64,000 bases of DNA, taken from NCBI GenBank assembly GCA_964488865.1, contig CAZAWR010000008.1, positions 1-64,000 on the forward strand, given 5' to 3'. Origin of the DNA: MWCO01 sp964488865 (GTDB lineage: Bacteria > Myxococcota_A > Polyangia > Polyangiales > Polyangiaceae). Below, piece after piece: positions 17,704 to 26,526 of this stretch (within the stretch, counting starts at the first letter, position 1; the number at the start of each line of letters is the position of its first letter). The notes beneath the pieces are model-generated. The model saw only the letters and a list, made by a program, of their open reading frames with translations. It searched no databases and had not been told where the DNA came from. The translations under genes and the position numbers were made by a program.

Positions 17704-18476
17704 CCTCCAGAAGCTACACGACCCTGCAGGTCGTCTCCGGGGTGCGGACGGACATTGTTTTGAACCGGCCCGAACGTCGCAACGCGATCGGCCCGGCCAT
17801 GGTGAACGAGCTTCTCTACGCGTTCGATGATGCCTTCGAGGAAGCCTCTTGCCGGACGATCGTGCTCACCGGGGCCGGCAAGGCGTTCTGCGCCGGCGGG
17901 GACTTTTCCCAGATGAGCGCGAGCGACCTAGCGTTGCCGTCCCGCGGGGACTACGCAGACTTGCTGCTCGCCATGGTCCGTGCGCCCAAGCCCATCATTG
18001 CGCGCGTCAACGGGCACGCCATGGGAGGAGGCCTCGGCCTCGTGGCCGCAAGCACGCTGGCCGTCGCTGTCGAAGACGCCAAGCTGGGCACGCCGGAAGT
18101 GGACGTGGGGCTGTTTCCCATGATGATCATGGCGGTGCTGGCGCGTATCGTTCCGCGGCGACGGCTTCTCGAGATGATGTTGCTCGGTCAGCGGCTGTCG
18201 GCTCGGGAGGCGTGTGACCTGGGTATCGTGAATCGTGTGGTGGCGGTCTCGGAACTCGACATCGAGGTGCAAGGGTTGTGCGAGGGTCTGGCTTCCAAGA
18301 GCCCGATGACGCTTCGCCTTGGGCTGCAGGCCTATGCAGATCAGGCGGACCTTGCGTTGGAGCAGGCGCTGCCTCTCCTTCGGGACAGGCTTGCGGGGTG
18401 TCTCGCTACGGAGGATGCGGCGGAGGGGCTCGCGGCGTTCCTGGAGAAGCGGCCTGCGCAATGGAAGGGCCGATGA
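17700..18476 (+). CDS. Enoyl-CoA hydratase/isomerase (crotonase) family protein
   Basis: A 258-residue crotonase-fold protein starting at an ATGA overlap with the BKACE gene. The oxyanion-hole segments are present: GAGKAFCAGGDFSQM (about 58-72) and NGHAMGGGLGLVAAS (104-118). In authentic hydratases two Glu act; here the second, Glu133 in TPEVDVGLFP, is kept, but the first, normally in GGGxEL, is Gly113. It may therefore be an isomerase, hydrolase or lyase of the superfamily rather than a standard hydratase. It presumably acts on the CoA ester made by, or feeding, the BKACE reaction. Family is certain; the exact reaction is not. Confidence 0.85.
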   Translation: MTSRSYTTLQVVSGVRTDIVLNRPERRNAIGPAMVNELLYAFDDAFEEASCRTIVLTGAGKAFCAGGDFSQMSASDLALPSRGDYADLLLAMVRAPKPIIARVNGHAMGGGLGLVAASTLAVAVEDAKLGTPEVDVGLFPMMIMAVLARIVPRRRLLEMMLLGQRLSAREACDLGIVNRVVAVSELDIEVQGLCEGLASKSPMTLRLGLQAYADQADLALEQALPLLRDRLAGCLATEDAAEGLAAFLEKRPAQWKGR

Positions 18477-18522
18477 AGAGGCGGTTGGCTCGGGGCGATC
18501 GGATGCTCCGGACCGAATTGGC

Positions 18523-20010
18523 ATGAGCAGCGATCACGAGTACGTGCCCGTGATCGGACTCGAGGCGCACGCGCAGTTGCGGACGCGGACGAAAGCGTTT
18601 TGTGGATGTCGGTGCGTGTTCGGTGCGGAGTCCAACACGCACTTGTGTTCGGTGTGCCTGGGTTTGCCGGGGTCGTTGCCTGTGCTCAACCGGGAGGCGG
18701 TGGTGCTGGCCGTGCGGGGGGCTCTCGGGCTTGGGTGTGAGATCCAGCTGCGCAGCGCGTTCGCTCGCAAGCACTACTTCTACCCCGATCTCCCGAAGGG
18801 CTATCAGATCACCCAGACGGACCAACCCCTCGCGAGGGGCGGGGAGGTTCATCTGCCCCGTGACACCGCGAGGGCACTGGCGGACCGGACGGTTCGGATC
18901 GAGCGTGTGCACATGGAGGAGGACGCTGGCAAGAGCGTCCACCGTGCTGGTGTGGGGTTGGTGGACCTGAATCGCGCGGGGGTCCCGTTGATCGAGATCG
19001 TCACCGCGCCCGACTTGGGATCGGGGCAGGACGCAGCGCGCTGCCTCGAGGAGATCCGTGCCGTGCTGATGGCGGTGGGGGCCTGCGACGGCAACATGGA
19101 GGAAGGCAGCCTTCGGTGCGACGTGAACGTGTCGCTTCGGCGAGAGGGGGGAGAGGCTGGGACGCGGGTGGAGGTCAAGAACGTCAATTCGTTTCGGTTC
19201 GTCAGGCGGGCGGTCGACTTCGAGGTGGAGCGTCAGAGGCGGGAGCTTGAGGCGGGGCGCGCCGTGGTGCGAGAGACGCGAGGGTGGGACGAACGCGAGG
19301 GTTGCACGTTTGCGCAGCGGTCCAAGGAAGACGCCGACGACTACCGGTACTTCGCCGAGCCCGACTTGCCGCCGCTCGTGCTGACGTCGTCGTGGGTGCA
19401 AGCACAACGCAACGGGTTGCCGGAGCTGCCCGCCCATCGGCGGCGGCGTTTCATGGAGCTGGGGGTCGCGGCGGACGCGGCCGTCGTGCTTTCGTCTCAG
19501 GAGTGGGTGGCTCGCCTGTTTGATGGGGTGGTCGAGGAGGGCATCGACGCTCGGGCGGCGGCGAGCTTCCTCCTGACGGAGGTCTTGCGCGATGCGGGGC
19601 GAGCGTCCTCGAGCCCGATGGCGGTCTGGCAGGTGGTGGAGATCCTGGGTCTCGTTCGCGACGGGGCGATCAGCGGAAAGCAGGCGAAGGGCCTGTGCGG
19701 GATCGTCCGAGGATCGGGCGCCTCTCCACGGGACGTCGTGGCTGTGCGGGGCATGCAGCGCGTGGCGGACGAAGACATGGTTCGCGGCATTTGTGAGCGT
19801 GTGGTTGGCTCGAATCCGAAGCAGGTGGAGGCCTATCGAAAGGGCAAGACGGGGGTTCTGGGATTTTTCATGGGGGTGGTGATGCGGGAGACGGGGGGCA
19901 GTGCAGACCCACGCCTGACGGACGAGATCCTGCGCGGACTGCTTGCGTCGGAAGACGAGCCAGATTCCGACAGGCCTCTTGACCGCGGTCCCGCTTGCGG
20001 CAAGAGGTAG
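18523..20010 (+). CDS. gatB: Asp-tRNA(Asn)/Glu-tRNA(Gln) amidotransferase subunit B
   Basis: A 495-residue GatB. The ATG at 18523 starts at the conserved EYVPVIGLEAHAQL; the longer open frame upstream is antisense-like noise within the crotonase gene. The zinc region FCGCRC...LCSVCLGLPG (Cys27-Cys45) and the kinase-like core, with PDLPKGYQITQ, HMEEDAGKS, GVPLIEIVT, EEGSLRCDVNVS and EVKNVNSF, are intact. The C-terminal YqeY/tail domain with GSNPKQVEAYRKGKTGVLGFFMG that clamps tRNA is also present. With GatA and GatC it converts misacylated Glu-tRNA(Gln) or Asp-tRNA(Asn) to the correct amide; neither partner gene lies in this window. It starts 46 bp after the crotonase gene and abuts mtnA, so it is likely in the same transcript. 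Confidence 0.95.
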   Translation: MSSDHEYVPVIGLEAHAQLRTRTKAFCGCRCVFGAESNTHLCSVCLGLPGSLPVLNREAVVLAVRGALGLGCEIQLRSAFARKHYFYPDLPKGYQITQTDQPLARGGEVHLPRDTARALADRTVRIERVHMEEDAGKSVHRAGVGLVDLNRAGVPLIEIVTAPDLGSGQDAARCLEEIRAVLMAVGACDGNMEEGSLRCDVNVSLRREGGEAGTRVEVKNVNSFRFVRRAVDFEVERQRRELEAGRAVVRETRGWDEREGCTFAQRSKEDADDYRYFAEPDLPPLVLTSSWVQAQRNGLPELPAHRRRRFMELGVAADAAVVLSSQEWVARLFDGVVEEGIDARAAASFLLTEVLRDAGRASSSPMAVWQVVEILGLVRDGAISGKQAKGLCGIVRGSGASPRDVVAVRGMQRVADEDMVRGICERVVGSNPKQVEAYRKGKTGVLGFFMGVVMRETGGSADPRLTDEILRGLLASEDEPDSDRPLDRGPACGKR

Positions 20011-20025
20011 GTGGAGAGGATGACC

Positions 20026-21123
20026 ATGTCACGATCGATCGATTGCATGCCGCTCGCATCACCGCTGTCGGGAGCGAGCTATTCTGCTGTGGAGCTGTCT
20101 CCGGAGAACGACCGGGTGTGGATGCTGGAGCAGCGTCGGATACCCGAAGCGGAGAGCTACCTGGAGATGACGACGGTGCAGGAGGTGGCGGACGGGATCC
20201 GGGACATGGTGGTGCGAGGGGCGCCTGCGATCGGGATCGCGGCAGCTTATGGGATGGTGCTGGCGGCGCGAGGGTGCCGTGGAGACGCTGGGCAATACCG
20301 TGAGGTGATGGGACGAGCGGGGGAAGTGTTGCGGACGGCTCGGCCCACGGCGGTCAACCTCGGCTGGGCGGTCGACAAGGTGCTGGCGTTGTCGCAGGTG
20401 CATGCGGAGCGTGGGGCTGAGCAGCGGGCGGGGGAGGTTGGGGACCTGGCGAGGAGAATTCATCGGGAGGATGTGGAGGCGTGCAAGACGATGGGTCGGT
20501 TGGGTGCGGAGCGGGTCCCGGACGGCGCTACGATCCTGACCCATTGCAACGCGGGAGCGCTGGCTACGGGCGGGTACGGGACGGCGCTGGGGGTCATCCG
20601 GGCGGCGCGGGATGCGGGCAAGTCGGTCCGTGTGCTCGCGGACGAGACGCGTCCGTATCTACAGGGCGTTCGGTTGACGGCGTGGGAGCTTCACCGGGAC
20701 GGTATCGCCGTGGAGGTGATCACGGACAGCATGGCGGCGCACTTTTTCTCGCGCCGGGAGATCGACCTGGTCGTGGTGGGGTCGGACCGGATTGCGCGCA
20801 ATGGGGACGTTGCGAACAAGATAGGAACGTACGGGGTGGCGTGTCTTGCGCGGATGCATGAGCGTCCGTTCTACGTGGCGGCGCCATTCAGCACGGTGGA
20901 CCTTGCGTGTCCGACGGGGGCTGACATCCCGATCGAGCAGCGCGGTTCGGACGAGGTCACGCACATTGGCGGTAGGGGGTTTGCGCCGATGGGGGTTGCC
21001 GCGCGGTATCCTGCGTTCGACGTCACGCCTCACGAGATGGTGACGGCGTTGTTCACGGAGCGTGGGGTGGTGGATCCGGTGTGCGAGGCAGGGGTGGTGG
21101 CGCTCGACAGGGGGGAGGCATGA
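20026..21123 (+). CDS. mtnA: S-methyl-5-thioribose-1-phosphate isomerase
   Basis: Converts methylthioribose-1-phosphate to methylthioribulose-1-phosphate in the methionine salvage pathway. The ATG at 20026 is preferred over the GTG at 20011, because the SD-like ggtggagagg ends 6-7 bp before it; length is 365. Diagnostic motifs of the eIF2B-like family are VVRGAPAIGIAAAYG, LTHCNAGALATGGYGTALG with the catalytic Cys, DETRPYLQG, and VGSDRIARNGDVANKIGTY with the catalytic Asp. It also has the C-terminal NPAFDVTP equivalent, here YPAFDVTPHEMV. No other methionine-salvage gene is adjacent. It is sandwiched between gatB and lipA. Confidence 0.95.
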   Translation: MSRSIDCMPLASPLSGASYSAVELSPENDRVWMLEQRRIPEAESYLEMTTVQEVADGIRDMVVRGAPAIGIAAAYGMVLAARGCRGDAGQYREVMGRAGEVLRTARPTAVNLGWAVDKVLALSQVHAERGAEQRAGEVGDLARRIHREDVEACKTMGRLGAERVPDGATILTHCNAGALATGGYGTALGVIRAARDAGKSVRVLADETRPYLQGVRLTAWELHRDGIAVEVITDSMAAHFFSRREIDLVVVGSDRIARNGDVANKIGTYGVACLARMHERPFYVAAPFSTVDLACPTGADIPIEQRGSDEVTHIGGRGFAPMGVAARYPAFDVTPHEMVTALFTERGVVDPVCEAGVVALDRGEA

Positions 21124-22007
21124 GCGGGGTGGACATGCGCAAGCCATCGTGGCTGAAGGTGGTGGCTCCGGGCGGGCCGAACTACACGCGCATCAAGGGG
21201 ACGCTTGCCCAGCTGAGACTCCACACGGTCTGTCAGGAGGCACACTGTCCCAACGTGGGAGAGTGCTGGGGGGAGGGAACGGCCACGGTGATGATTCTGG
21301 GGGACGTGTGCACGCGAGGTTGCCGCTTCTGTGCGGTGGCGTCCGGGCACCCGCCTGCCGTCGACGACACGGAGCCCGATCGTGTGGCGCAAGCGGTGGC
21401 GGAGTTGGGGCTTCGGTACGTGGTGTTGACCATGGTCAACCGCGACGACCTTCCGGACGGTGGGGCGTCGCACGTGGCTCGCACGGTGCAACGGCTTCAC
21501 GAGCTTGGTGAGGGGCTTCTGGTGGAGGCGCTCGTGGGGGACTTTCAAGGGAGTGAGCGGGACATCGACACCGTGCTGGCGGGAGAGCCCGACGTCTTCG
21601 CGCACAACGTGGAGGTCGTGCGGCGGGTCACGCGTCGTGTTCGGGATGCGCGATGTGACTATGACCGTTCGCTGGAGGTGCTGGCGTACGCGAAGAGACG
21701 GGTGCCGGGGCGACTGACCAAGTCGAGCGTGATGGTGGGGGTTGGGGAGACGGACGACGAGGTGGAGGCCTGTCTTTTGGATCTGCGCGGGGTGGGGGTG
21801 GACATCGTGACGTTGGGTCAGTACCTGCGGCCGTCGTCGATGCACTTGCCGGTGGACCGTTACGTGACGCCGGAGGTGTTCGAGGCGTATCGGCGGGCTG
21901 GTGACCGGATGGGGTTCCGATTCGTGGCGAGCGGACCGTTGGTTCGTTCGAGCTACCGAGCGGCCGAGGCGTTCGTGCGCGCGGATCGCGGCGCTAGCTC
22001 CGACTGA
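21120..22007 (+). CDS. lipA: Lipoyl synthase (radical SAM)
   Basis: A 295-residue LipA starting at an ATGA overlap with mtnA. It inserts two sulfurs into octanoyl chains bound to lipoyl domains. Both iron-sulfur clusters are readable: the auxiliary cluster Cys38, Cys43, Cys49 (CQEAHCPNVGEC) and the radical-SAM cluster Cys64, Cys68, Cys71 (CTRGCRFC). The conserved C-terminal RSSY Ser ligand is in PLVRSSYRAAE. Its natural client here is the E2 of the branched-chain 2-oxo acid dehydrogenase encoded 4.5 kb downstream. No lipB or lplA is seen in the window. Confidence 0.96.
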   Translation: MSGVDMRKPSWLKVVAPGGPNYTRIKGTLAQLRLHTVCQEAHCPNVGECWGEGTATVMILGDVCTRGCRFCAVASGHPPAVDDTEPDRVAQAVAELGLRYVVLTMVNRDDLPDGGASHVARTVQRLHELGEGLLVEALVGDFQGSERDIDTVLAGEPDVFAHNVEVVRRVTRRVRDARCDYDRSLEVLAYAKRRVPGRLTKSSVMVGVGETDDEVEACLLDLRGVGVDIVTLGQYLRPSSMHLPVDRYVTPEVFEAYRRAGDRMGFRFVASGPLVRSSYRAAEAFVRADRGASSD

Positions 22008-22171
22008 AGTTCGAACAACCTCCGAGGACCGGGACGACTCGACGCGGGTGCTTTCGGAGCCTGGACGGTCGTGCTACAACAATCCAGTGTCTTGCTTGGC
22101 TGTCCGCCGTCCTCGGTGCATCAAGGTGCGGGTGCGGTGGCGGAACCGGAGCTGTGAAGGAGGATTCGGTC

Positions 22172-23461
22172 ATGAATAGCTGGAAGAGCCTCGCGATCGC
22201 GTCGATTCTGGCCACCGCCGTGTTCGGTGTGATGATTGCTGCTTGTGGTGGGGACGACAGCGACGGCAACGGGACAGGAGGGAGCGCTGCGGGGAGCGGC
22301 TCTGGCGGTTCCGGTGGGAGTGGCGGTGCGACGGGAGGTTCGGGGGGAACGAGCGGCTCCGGTGGGACGTTCATCAACACGGAGGGTGGCGTAGGGGACT
22401 CCTCGTACCCGGATGGTTTCGACCCGGACGCAGCCTGTGCGGCGACTGAATTCAAGGCGACGCTGACGCCAGCGAACCTGTTGTTCGTGATCGATCGCAC
22501 GGGCTCGATGAACTGCAACGTGCCGCCGATCACGAGCACTGCGGACTGCGAAGTTCAGCCGGTGAAGGCGGATCCGACCCAGCCCTCGAAGTGGGAGATC
22601 ACGAGCACTGCGCTGACGGCTGCCTGGCAGGGCTTGGTGGGCTCGGACCCGCTGCCCTCGGTGGGCGTGATGCTCTTCAACAACAACGACTACTGTGGGT
22701 TTCCGACGTCGCCAGACGTACCGGTGCAGGGGATGACGGATCCCCAGCTCAACGCGCTGGTGTTGAACCTGCAGGGGGTGATTCCGAAGGGGTCGACGCC
22801 GATCATCGGGGCGACGATGAGTGCGTACCAGTACATGAACGCGAACGCGGCGTCGTTCACGGGCAACAAGTTCGTGGTGCTCCTGACGGACGGTTCGGAG
22901 ACGTGTGACAAGGCGGCGGCGTCGAAGGCCTTCCTGATTGGGAAGGCCAACGAGGCGGCGTCGGTAGGGATCCGCACGTTCGTACTTGGCGCACCGGGGA
23001 GCGAAGGGGAGCGGGCGTTCCTGTCGCAGATCGCATTTGCGGGAGGGACGGCGAAGAGCGCCACGTGTGACCATTCGGGGTCGGCCCCGGACGTGGGCGA
23101 TTGCCACATGGACATGACGCTTCCGAACATGAACTTCGCGCAGGAGCTGTCGAACAACCTGGAGGCGATCAGCGGCGAGGCGCTTTCCTGTGAGTTCGAG
23201 GTGCCCCAGCCAGATGAGGGCGATCCCCCGATCGACTACAACAAGGTGAACGTGGTCTACACCCACGGAGACGGCACGAAGGAGACGATTCCCCAGGACA
23301 CCACTGTGGATTGTTCCGACCCGGAGAACGCCGGTTGGCAGTACTTCGACAACAAGACGAAGATCGTGCTGTGCGGTTCCATCTGTGAGAAGGTCAAGGC
23401 GGATAGCCAAGCGTCCATCTCCATCGAGCTCGGCTGCGTGACTCAGGTGGTTCCGAAGTAG
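22172..23461 (+). CDS. vWA-domain lipoprotein
   Basis: A 429-residue lipoprotein from the ATG at 22172, with aaggagg 8 bp upstream; an in-frame GTG at 22154 lies before the SD. The signal ends VMIAACGGDD and is followed by a Gly/Ser linker of about 45 residues. A von Willebrand factor A domain follows: NLLFVIDRTGSMN (Asp108, MIDAS DxTGS), GVMLFNN, KGSTPIIGAT with the MIDAS Thr, and FVVLLTDGSETCDK. The C-terminal 130 residues contain several Cys pairs. vWA lipoproteins bind ligands through a metal ion and often mediate adhesion or assembly of surface complexes. It is probably independent, separated from lipA by 164 bp. Confidence 0.85.
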   Translation: MNSWKSLAIASILATAVFGVMIAACGGDDSDGNGTGGSAAGSGSGGSGGSGGATGGSGGTSGSGGTFINTEGGVGDSSYPDGFDPDAACAATEFKATLTPANLLFVIDRTGSMNCNVPPITSTADCEVQPVKADPTQPSKWEITSTALTAAWQGLVGSDPLPSVGVMLFNNNDYCGFPTSPDVPVQGMTDPQLNALVLNLQGVIPKGSTPIIGATMSAYQYMNANAASFTGNKFVVLLTDGSETCDKAAASKAFLIGKANEAASVGIRTFVLGAPGSEGERAFLSQIAFAGGTAKSATCDHSGSAPDVGDCHMDMTLPNMNFAQELSNNLEAISGEALSCEFEVPQPDEGDPPIDYNKVNVVYTHGDGTKETIPQDTTVDCSDPENAGWQYFDNKTKIVLCGSICEKVKADSQASISIELGCVTQVVPK

Positions 23462-23532
23462 CGACCAACCTGGCTCGACCTGGCGGTACTTTTTCCCGAG
23501 ACAACCCACCCCAAGAGGGAGACAATTCCCCC

Positions 23533-24108
23533 ATGTCCACCCGCACGGATTTCTTGTCGAAGGTGGCTCGCCGCGTAGCTGAGCCTGCGAGCAATGCTCC
23601 TCCTGGTGTGATGAACTCCATCCTCACCGTGGCCGCGGGGTCCTACGGATTCCGCCCTGGGGGCGACGACGCGACGATGCCTACGGGGTTCGACCCGCAT
23701 GCCGCCGCGCTGTTCGAGAGCATCGTCGAGGCTTCGTACCTGGTCGCTACCGCCGACGGCGTGTTCGACGATGCGGAGAGGAACGCGTTCAGGACCGTGG
23801 TCCTCGAGGCGTGTCGAGGGTCCGTGGACCCGGAGTCGCTCGAGGCGTTGATGGCCGACCTGGCCGATCAGCTCGAGGAAGACGGCCTGGACCGTCGGAT
23901 CGAGATGGTCGCCAAGACGATCAACCGGACGGACCAGCAGCGTGAAGTCTTGCGCATCGCTTCGTTCCTGGCGTTCGCGTCCGGTGGCGTGAGCGACCTG
24001 GAGCGTGGCGTGATCGACAAGATGGGCGTTGCGTTCCAGCTGACGGAAGGCGAGCTGCAGTCCGTGCTGCAGGAAGTGCAAGACGCCGTCGACGAGGTGC
24101 AGGCCTAG
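23533..24108 (+). CDS. TerB-like (tellurite-resistance) domain protein
   Basis: A 191-residue cytoplasmic protein, start supported by gagggag upstream. The first 50 residues are a basic/flexible leader; residues 55-190 form an all-helical TerB-like domain: FESIVEASYLVATADGVFDDAER and ASFLAFASGGVSDLERGVIDKM. The two repeats each carry an acidic metal-binding turn (ADGVFDDAE, GGVSDLE). TerB-like modules occur in stress response and membrane-linked signalling in bacteria; no other Ter gene is nearby. The family is fairly clear, tellurite resistance itself is not implied. Confidence 0.75.
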   Translation: MSTRTDFLSKVARRVAEPASNAPPGVMNSILTVAAGSYGFRPGGDDATMPTGFDPHAAALFESIVEASYLVATADGVFDDAERNAFRTVVLEACRGSVDPESLEALMADLADQLEEDGLDRRIEMVAKTINRTDQQREVLRIASFLAFASGGVSDLERGVIDKMGVAFQLTEGELQSVLQEVQDAVDEVQA

Positions 24109-24287
24109 CACCGTCCCACCGTCGCCGTGGGTTCCTTCCCGTATTCTACCCGTTCTCCGCAACCTTCCGCGCGCGTCAGGCATCGTAAGCACGGGGCGGC
24201 GCCCGTCGGCGGCGTCTGCTGCCAGCCCTCGTGCGCGCAGCCTTTGCGACCCCGGCTTCGCCTTCTGTTTAGGCTCTCGAGGAACCG

Positions 24288-25406
24288 ATGAACCCTGTGA
24301 TCCCCTCAGCCAGCCAGTCTTCTCCGGATGTCCTTCGCGTGATGCGCGACGATGGGACCCTCGACCCGGCAACCGACCCTTGTCTCCCCGTGGAGGAGGT
24401 CGTTCGCCTGTACCGCGCGATGGTGAGAACCCGTCGCATTGACGAGCGGCTGGTGAGCCTGCAGCGGCAGGGGCGGATCGGGTTTCACATCGGCTCGCTG
24501 GGGGAGGAGGCGTCGGTGATCGGAGCGGCGTTTGCGATGCGGGCGCAGGACTTCATCTTCCCGGCCTATCGTGAGTTCGGGGCTGCGCTCTTCCGGGGCT
24601 TCACGCTGCAGCGCTACATGGACAACATGTTCGGCAACGCGAACGACGCTGCGAAGGGCAGACAGATGCCCGACCACTACACGTGCGTGGCGGCGAAGTT
24701 CGGCTCGGTCAGCTCACCCATTGGAACGCAGATGACCCACGCGGTCGGGTTTGCTTGGGGGGCGAAGATCCGCGGGGAGGACCTCGTCACGCTCTCCTAC
24801 TTTGGCGAAGGGTCGACGAGCAGCAACGAGTTCCACAACGCCATGAACTTCGCGAGTGTCTTTCGCGTCCCCACGGTCCTGTTCTGTCGCAACAATCACT
24901 GGGCCATCAGCGTGCCGGCGGACCGGCAGTCTGCCACCGCGACCTTCGCCGAGAAGGGAGCCGCCTATGGCATGCGCTTCGTCCGCTGTGACGGCAACGA
25001 CGTCCTTGCGGTCGTTCGAGCCACGCGGGATGCGGTGGAGCGCGCGGCCCAAGGGCAGGGGCCTACGCTCGTGGAGGCGTTGACCTATCGCATGTCGGGC
25101 CACTCCACGAGCGACGACCCCACCATCTACCGCTCCGAGCAGCAGTTGGAGCCATGGCGACGTCGGGATCCCGTGGACCGTTTGCGCCAGCACCTGTCGG
25201 GGCTTGGTGCGTGGAGCGAGGCGCAGGAGGAGGCGTTGGCCGCGGAGATCGACGAGGAGGTCAAGGCGGCGATCGAGGTCTCCGAGGCGACGGAGCCGCC
25301 GCCGATGCCTTCGATCTTCGAGGACGTGTATGCGACGTTGCCGTGGCACCTTCGGGAGCAGCGCGACGAGCTGGTGTCCGGGCCCAGGGCGCCGGGGCAC
25401 CATTGA
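24288..25406 (+). CDS. bkdA: Branched-chain 2-oxo acid dehydrogenase E1 alpha subunit
   Basis: A 372-residue thiamine-diphosphate-dependent E1 alpha. The TPP-binding stretch starts GEGSTSSNEFHNAMNFA and ends FCRNNHWAIS, the family's GDGxxxN...NN motif with Glu in place of Asp. FHIGSLGEEASVIGAA, PAYREFGAALFRG and YRMSGHSTSDDPTIYR, the last with its regulatory-loop Ser and His, are typical of branched-chain rather than pyruvate E1. With E1 beta it decarboxylates 2-oxoisovalerate and related acids from Val, Leu and Ile and transfers the acyl group to E2. First gene of the E1a-E1b-E2 set. Confidence 0.92.
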   Translation: MNPVIPSASQSSPDVLRVMRDDGTLDPATDPCLPVEEVVRLYRAMVRTRRIDERLVSLQRQGRIGFHIGSLGEEASVIGAAFAMRAQDFIFPAYREFGAALFRGFTLQRYMDNMFGNANDAAKGRQMPDHYTCVAAKFGSVSSPIGTQMTHAVGFAWGAKIRGEDLVTLSYFGEGSTSSNEFHNAMNFASVFRVPTVLFCRNNHWAISVPADRQSATATFAEKGAAYGMRFVRCDGNDVLAVVRATRDAVERAAQGQGPTLVEALTYRMSGHSTSDDPTIYRSEQQLEPWRRRDPVDRLRQHLSGLGAWSEAQEEALAAEIDEEVKAAIEVSEATEPPPMPSIFEDVYATLPWHLREQRDELVSGPRAPGHH

Positions 25407-25458
25407 CCAGGGATGAACGTCGGCCGCTGTGGCCTTGCTCGAAGGAGGGCACGTTTCG

Positions 25459-26436
25459 ATGCCTCGTATGAACATGGTTCAAGCCATCAATGACGCGCTC
25501 CGGGGGGAGATGCGTCGTGACTCGCGTGTCGTGGTCTTGGGGGAGGACGTGGGCAAGCTCGGCGGCGTGTTTCGGGTCACGCAGGGGTTGCACGAGGAGT
25601 TCGGCGATGATCGTGTGATCGACACGCCTCTGTCTGAGGCGGGGATCGTGGGGACCGCGGTCGGGATGGCCATGTACGGGCTCGTGCCGGTGCCGGAGAT
25701 GCAATTCGCGGACTTCATCTTCCCGGCGTACGACCAGATCGTCAGCGAAGTGGCGAAGATGCGCTACAAGTCCGGTGGGGAGTATTGCTCCAAGATGGTC
25801 ATCCGGTCTCCGGTGGGCGGGGGCATTCGCGGCGGGCACTACCATTCCCAGTCTCCCGAGTCGCTGTTCATTCATGTCGCGGGGCTGAAGGTTGTCTGTC
25901 CCTCCAACCCGTACGACGCGAAGGGGTTGCTGATCGCGTCGATCCGGGACCCGGACCCCGTGATGTTTTTCGAGCCGAAGCGTCTGTATCGTGCGGCGAA
26001 GGGGGAGGTTCCTGCCGAGGCGTACGAGGTGCCGTTGAGCTCCGCGGCCGTTGTGCGCGAGGGGACGGACGTGACCGTGGTGTCTTGGGGGGCCATGGTG
26101 TACGAGGCGCTCGCGGCAGCGCAGAAGGCTGAAGAACAAGGGGTTTCGGTCGAAGTCATCGACCTGCGGACCCTCTGGCCGGTCGACATCGACACGGTGG
26201 CGGCCAGTGTGGAGAAGACCGGGCGCGTGGTCGTGGTGCACGAGGCGCCCAAGACTTGCGGGTTCGGGGCGGAGATCGTGGCGTTGATCAACGAGCGTGT
26301 GTTCTGGCGGCTCGAGGCTCCCCCAAAACGTGTCGCAGGGTTCGATACCCCTTTCCCGTACACCCTCGAGATGGAGTACCTTCCTCTCGCGCACAGGATC
26401 CTTCCCGCGATCCTGGATAGCGCTCACACCGCGTGA
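25459..26436 (+). CDS. bkdB: Branched-chain 2-oxo acid dehydrogenase E1 beta subunit
   Basis: A 325-residue E1 beta. I use the ATG at 25459 (MPRMNMVQAINDALR), which matches family starts and has gaaggaggg about 10 bp upstream; an in-frame GTG at 25429 precedes that SD. Family marks are VVVLGEDVGKLGGVFRVT, DTPLSEAGIVGTAVG, the FADFIFPAYDQI tract, RSPVGGGIRGGHYHSQSPE and IDLRTLWPVDIDTV. It forms an alpha2beta2 tetramer with the preceding subunit and shares the TPP site at the interface. It is separated from E1 alpha by 52 bp. Confidence 0.93.
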   Translation: MPRMNMVQAINDALRGEMRRDSRVVVLGEDVGKLGGVFRVTQGLHEEFGDDRVIDTPLSEAGIVGTAVGMAMYGLVPVPEMQFADFIFPAYDQIVSEVAKMRYKSGGEYCSKMVIRSPVGGGIRGGHYHSQSPESLFIHVAGLKVVCPSNPYDAKGLLIASIRDPDPVMFFEPKRLYRAAKGEVPAEAYEVPLSSAAVVREGTDVTVVSWGAMVYEALAAAQKAEEQGVSVEVIDLRTLWPVDIDTVAASVEKTGRVVVVHEAPKTCGFGAEIVALINERVFWRLEAPPKRVAGFDTPFPYTLEMEYLPLAHRILPAILDSAHTA

Positions 26437-26526
26437 CGCGGTTGTGCTGAAGACGACGCCGCGGGCACCGGAGGGAGCCGTCGGCGCCGCGGGCACCACG
26501 CAGGCCGAATCAGGGAGACGCTGACC

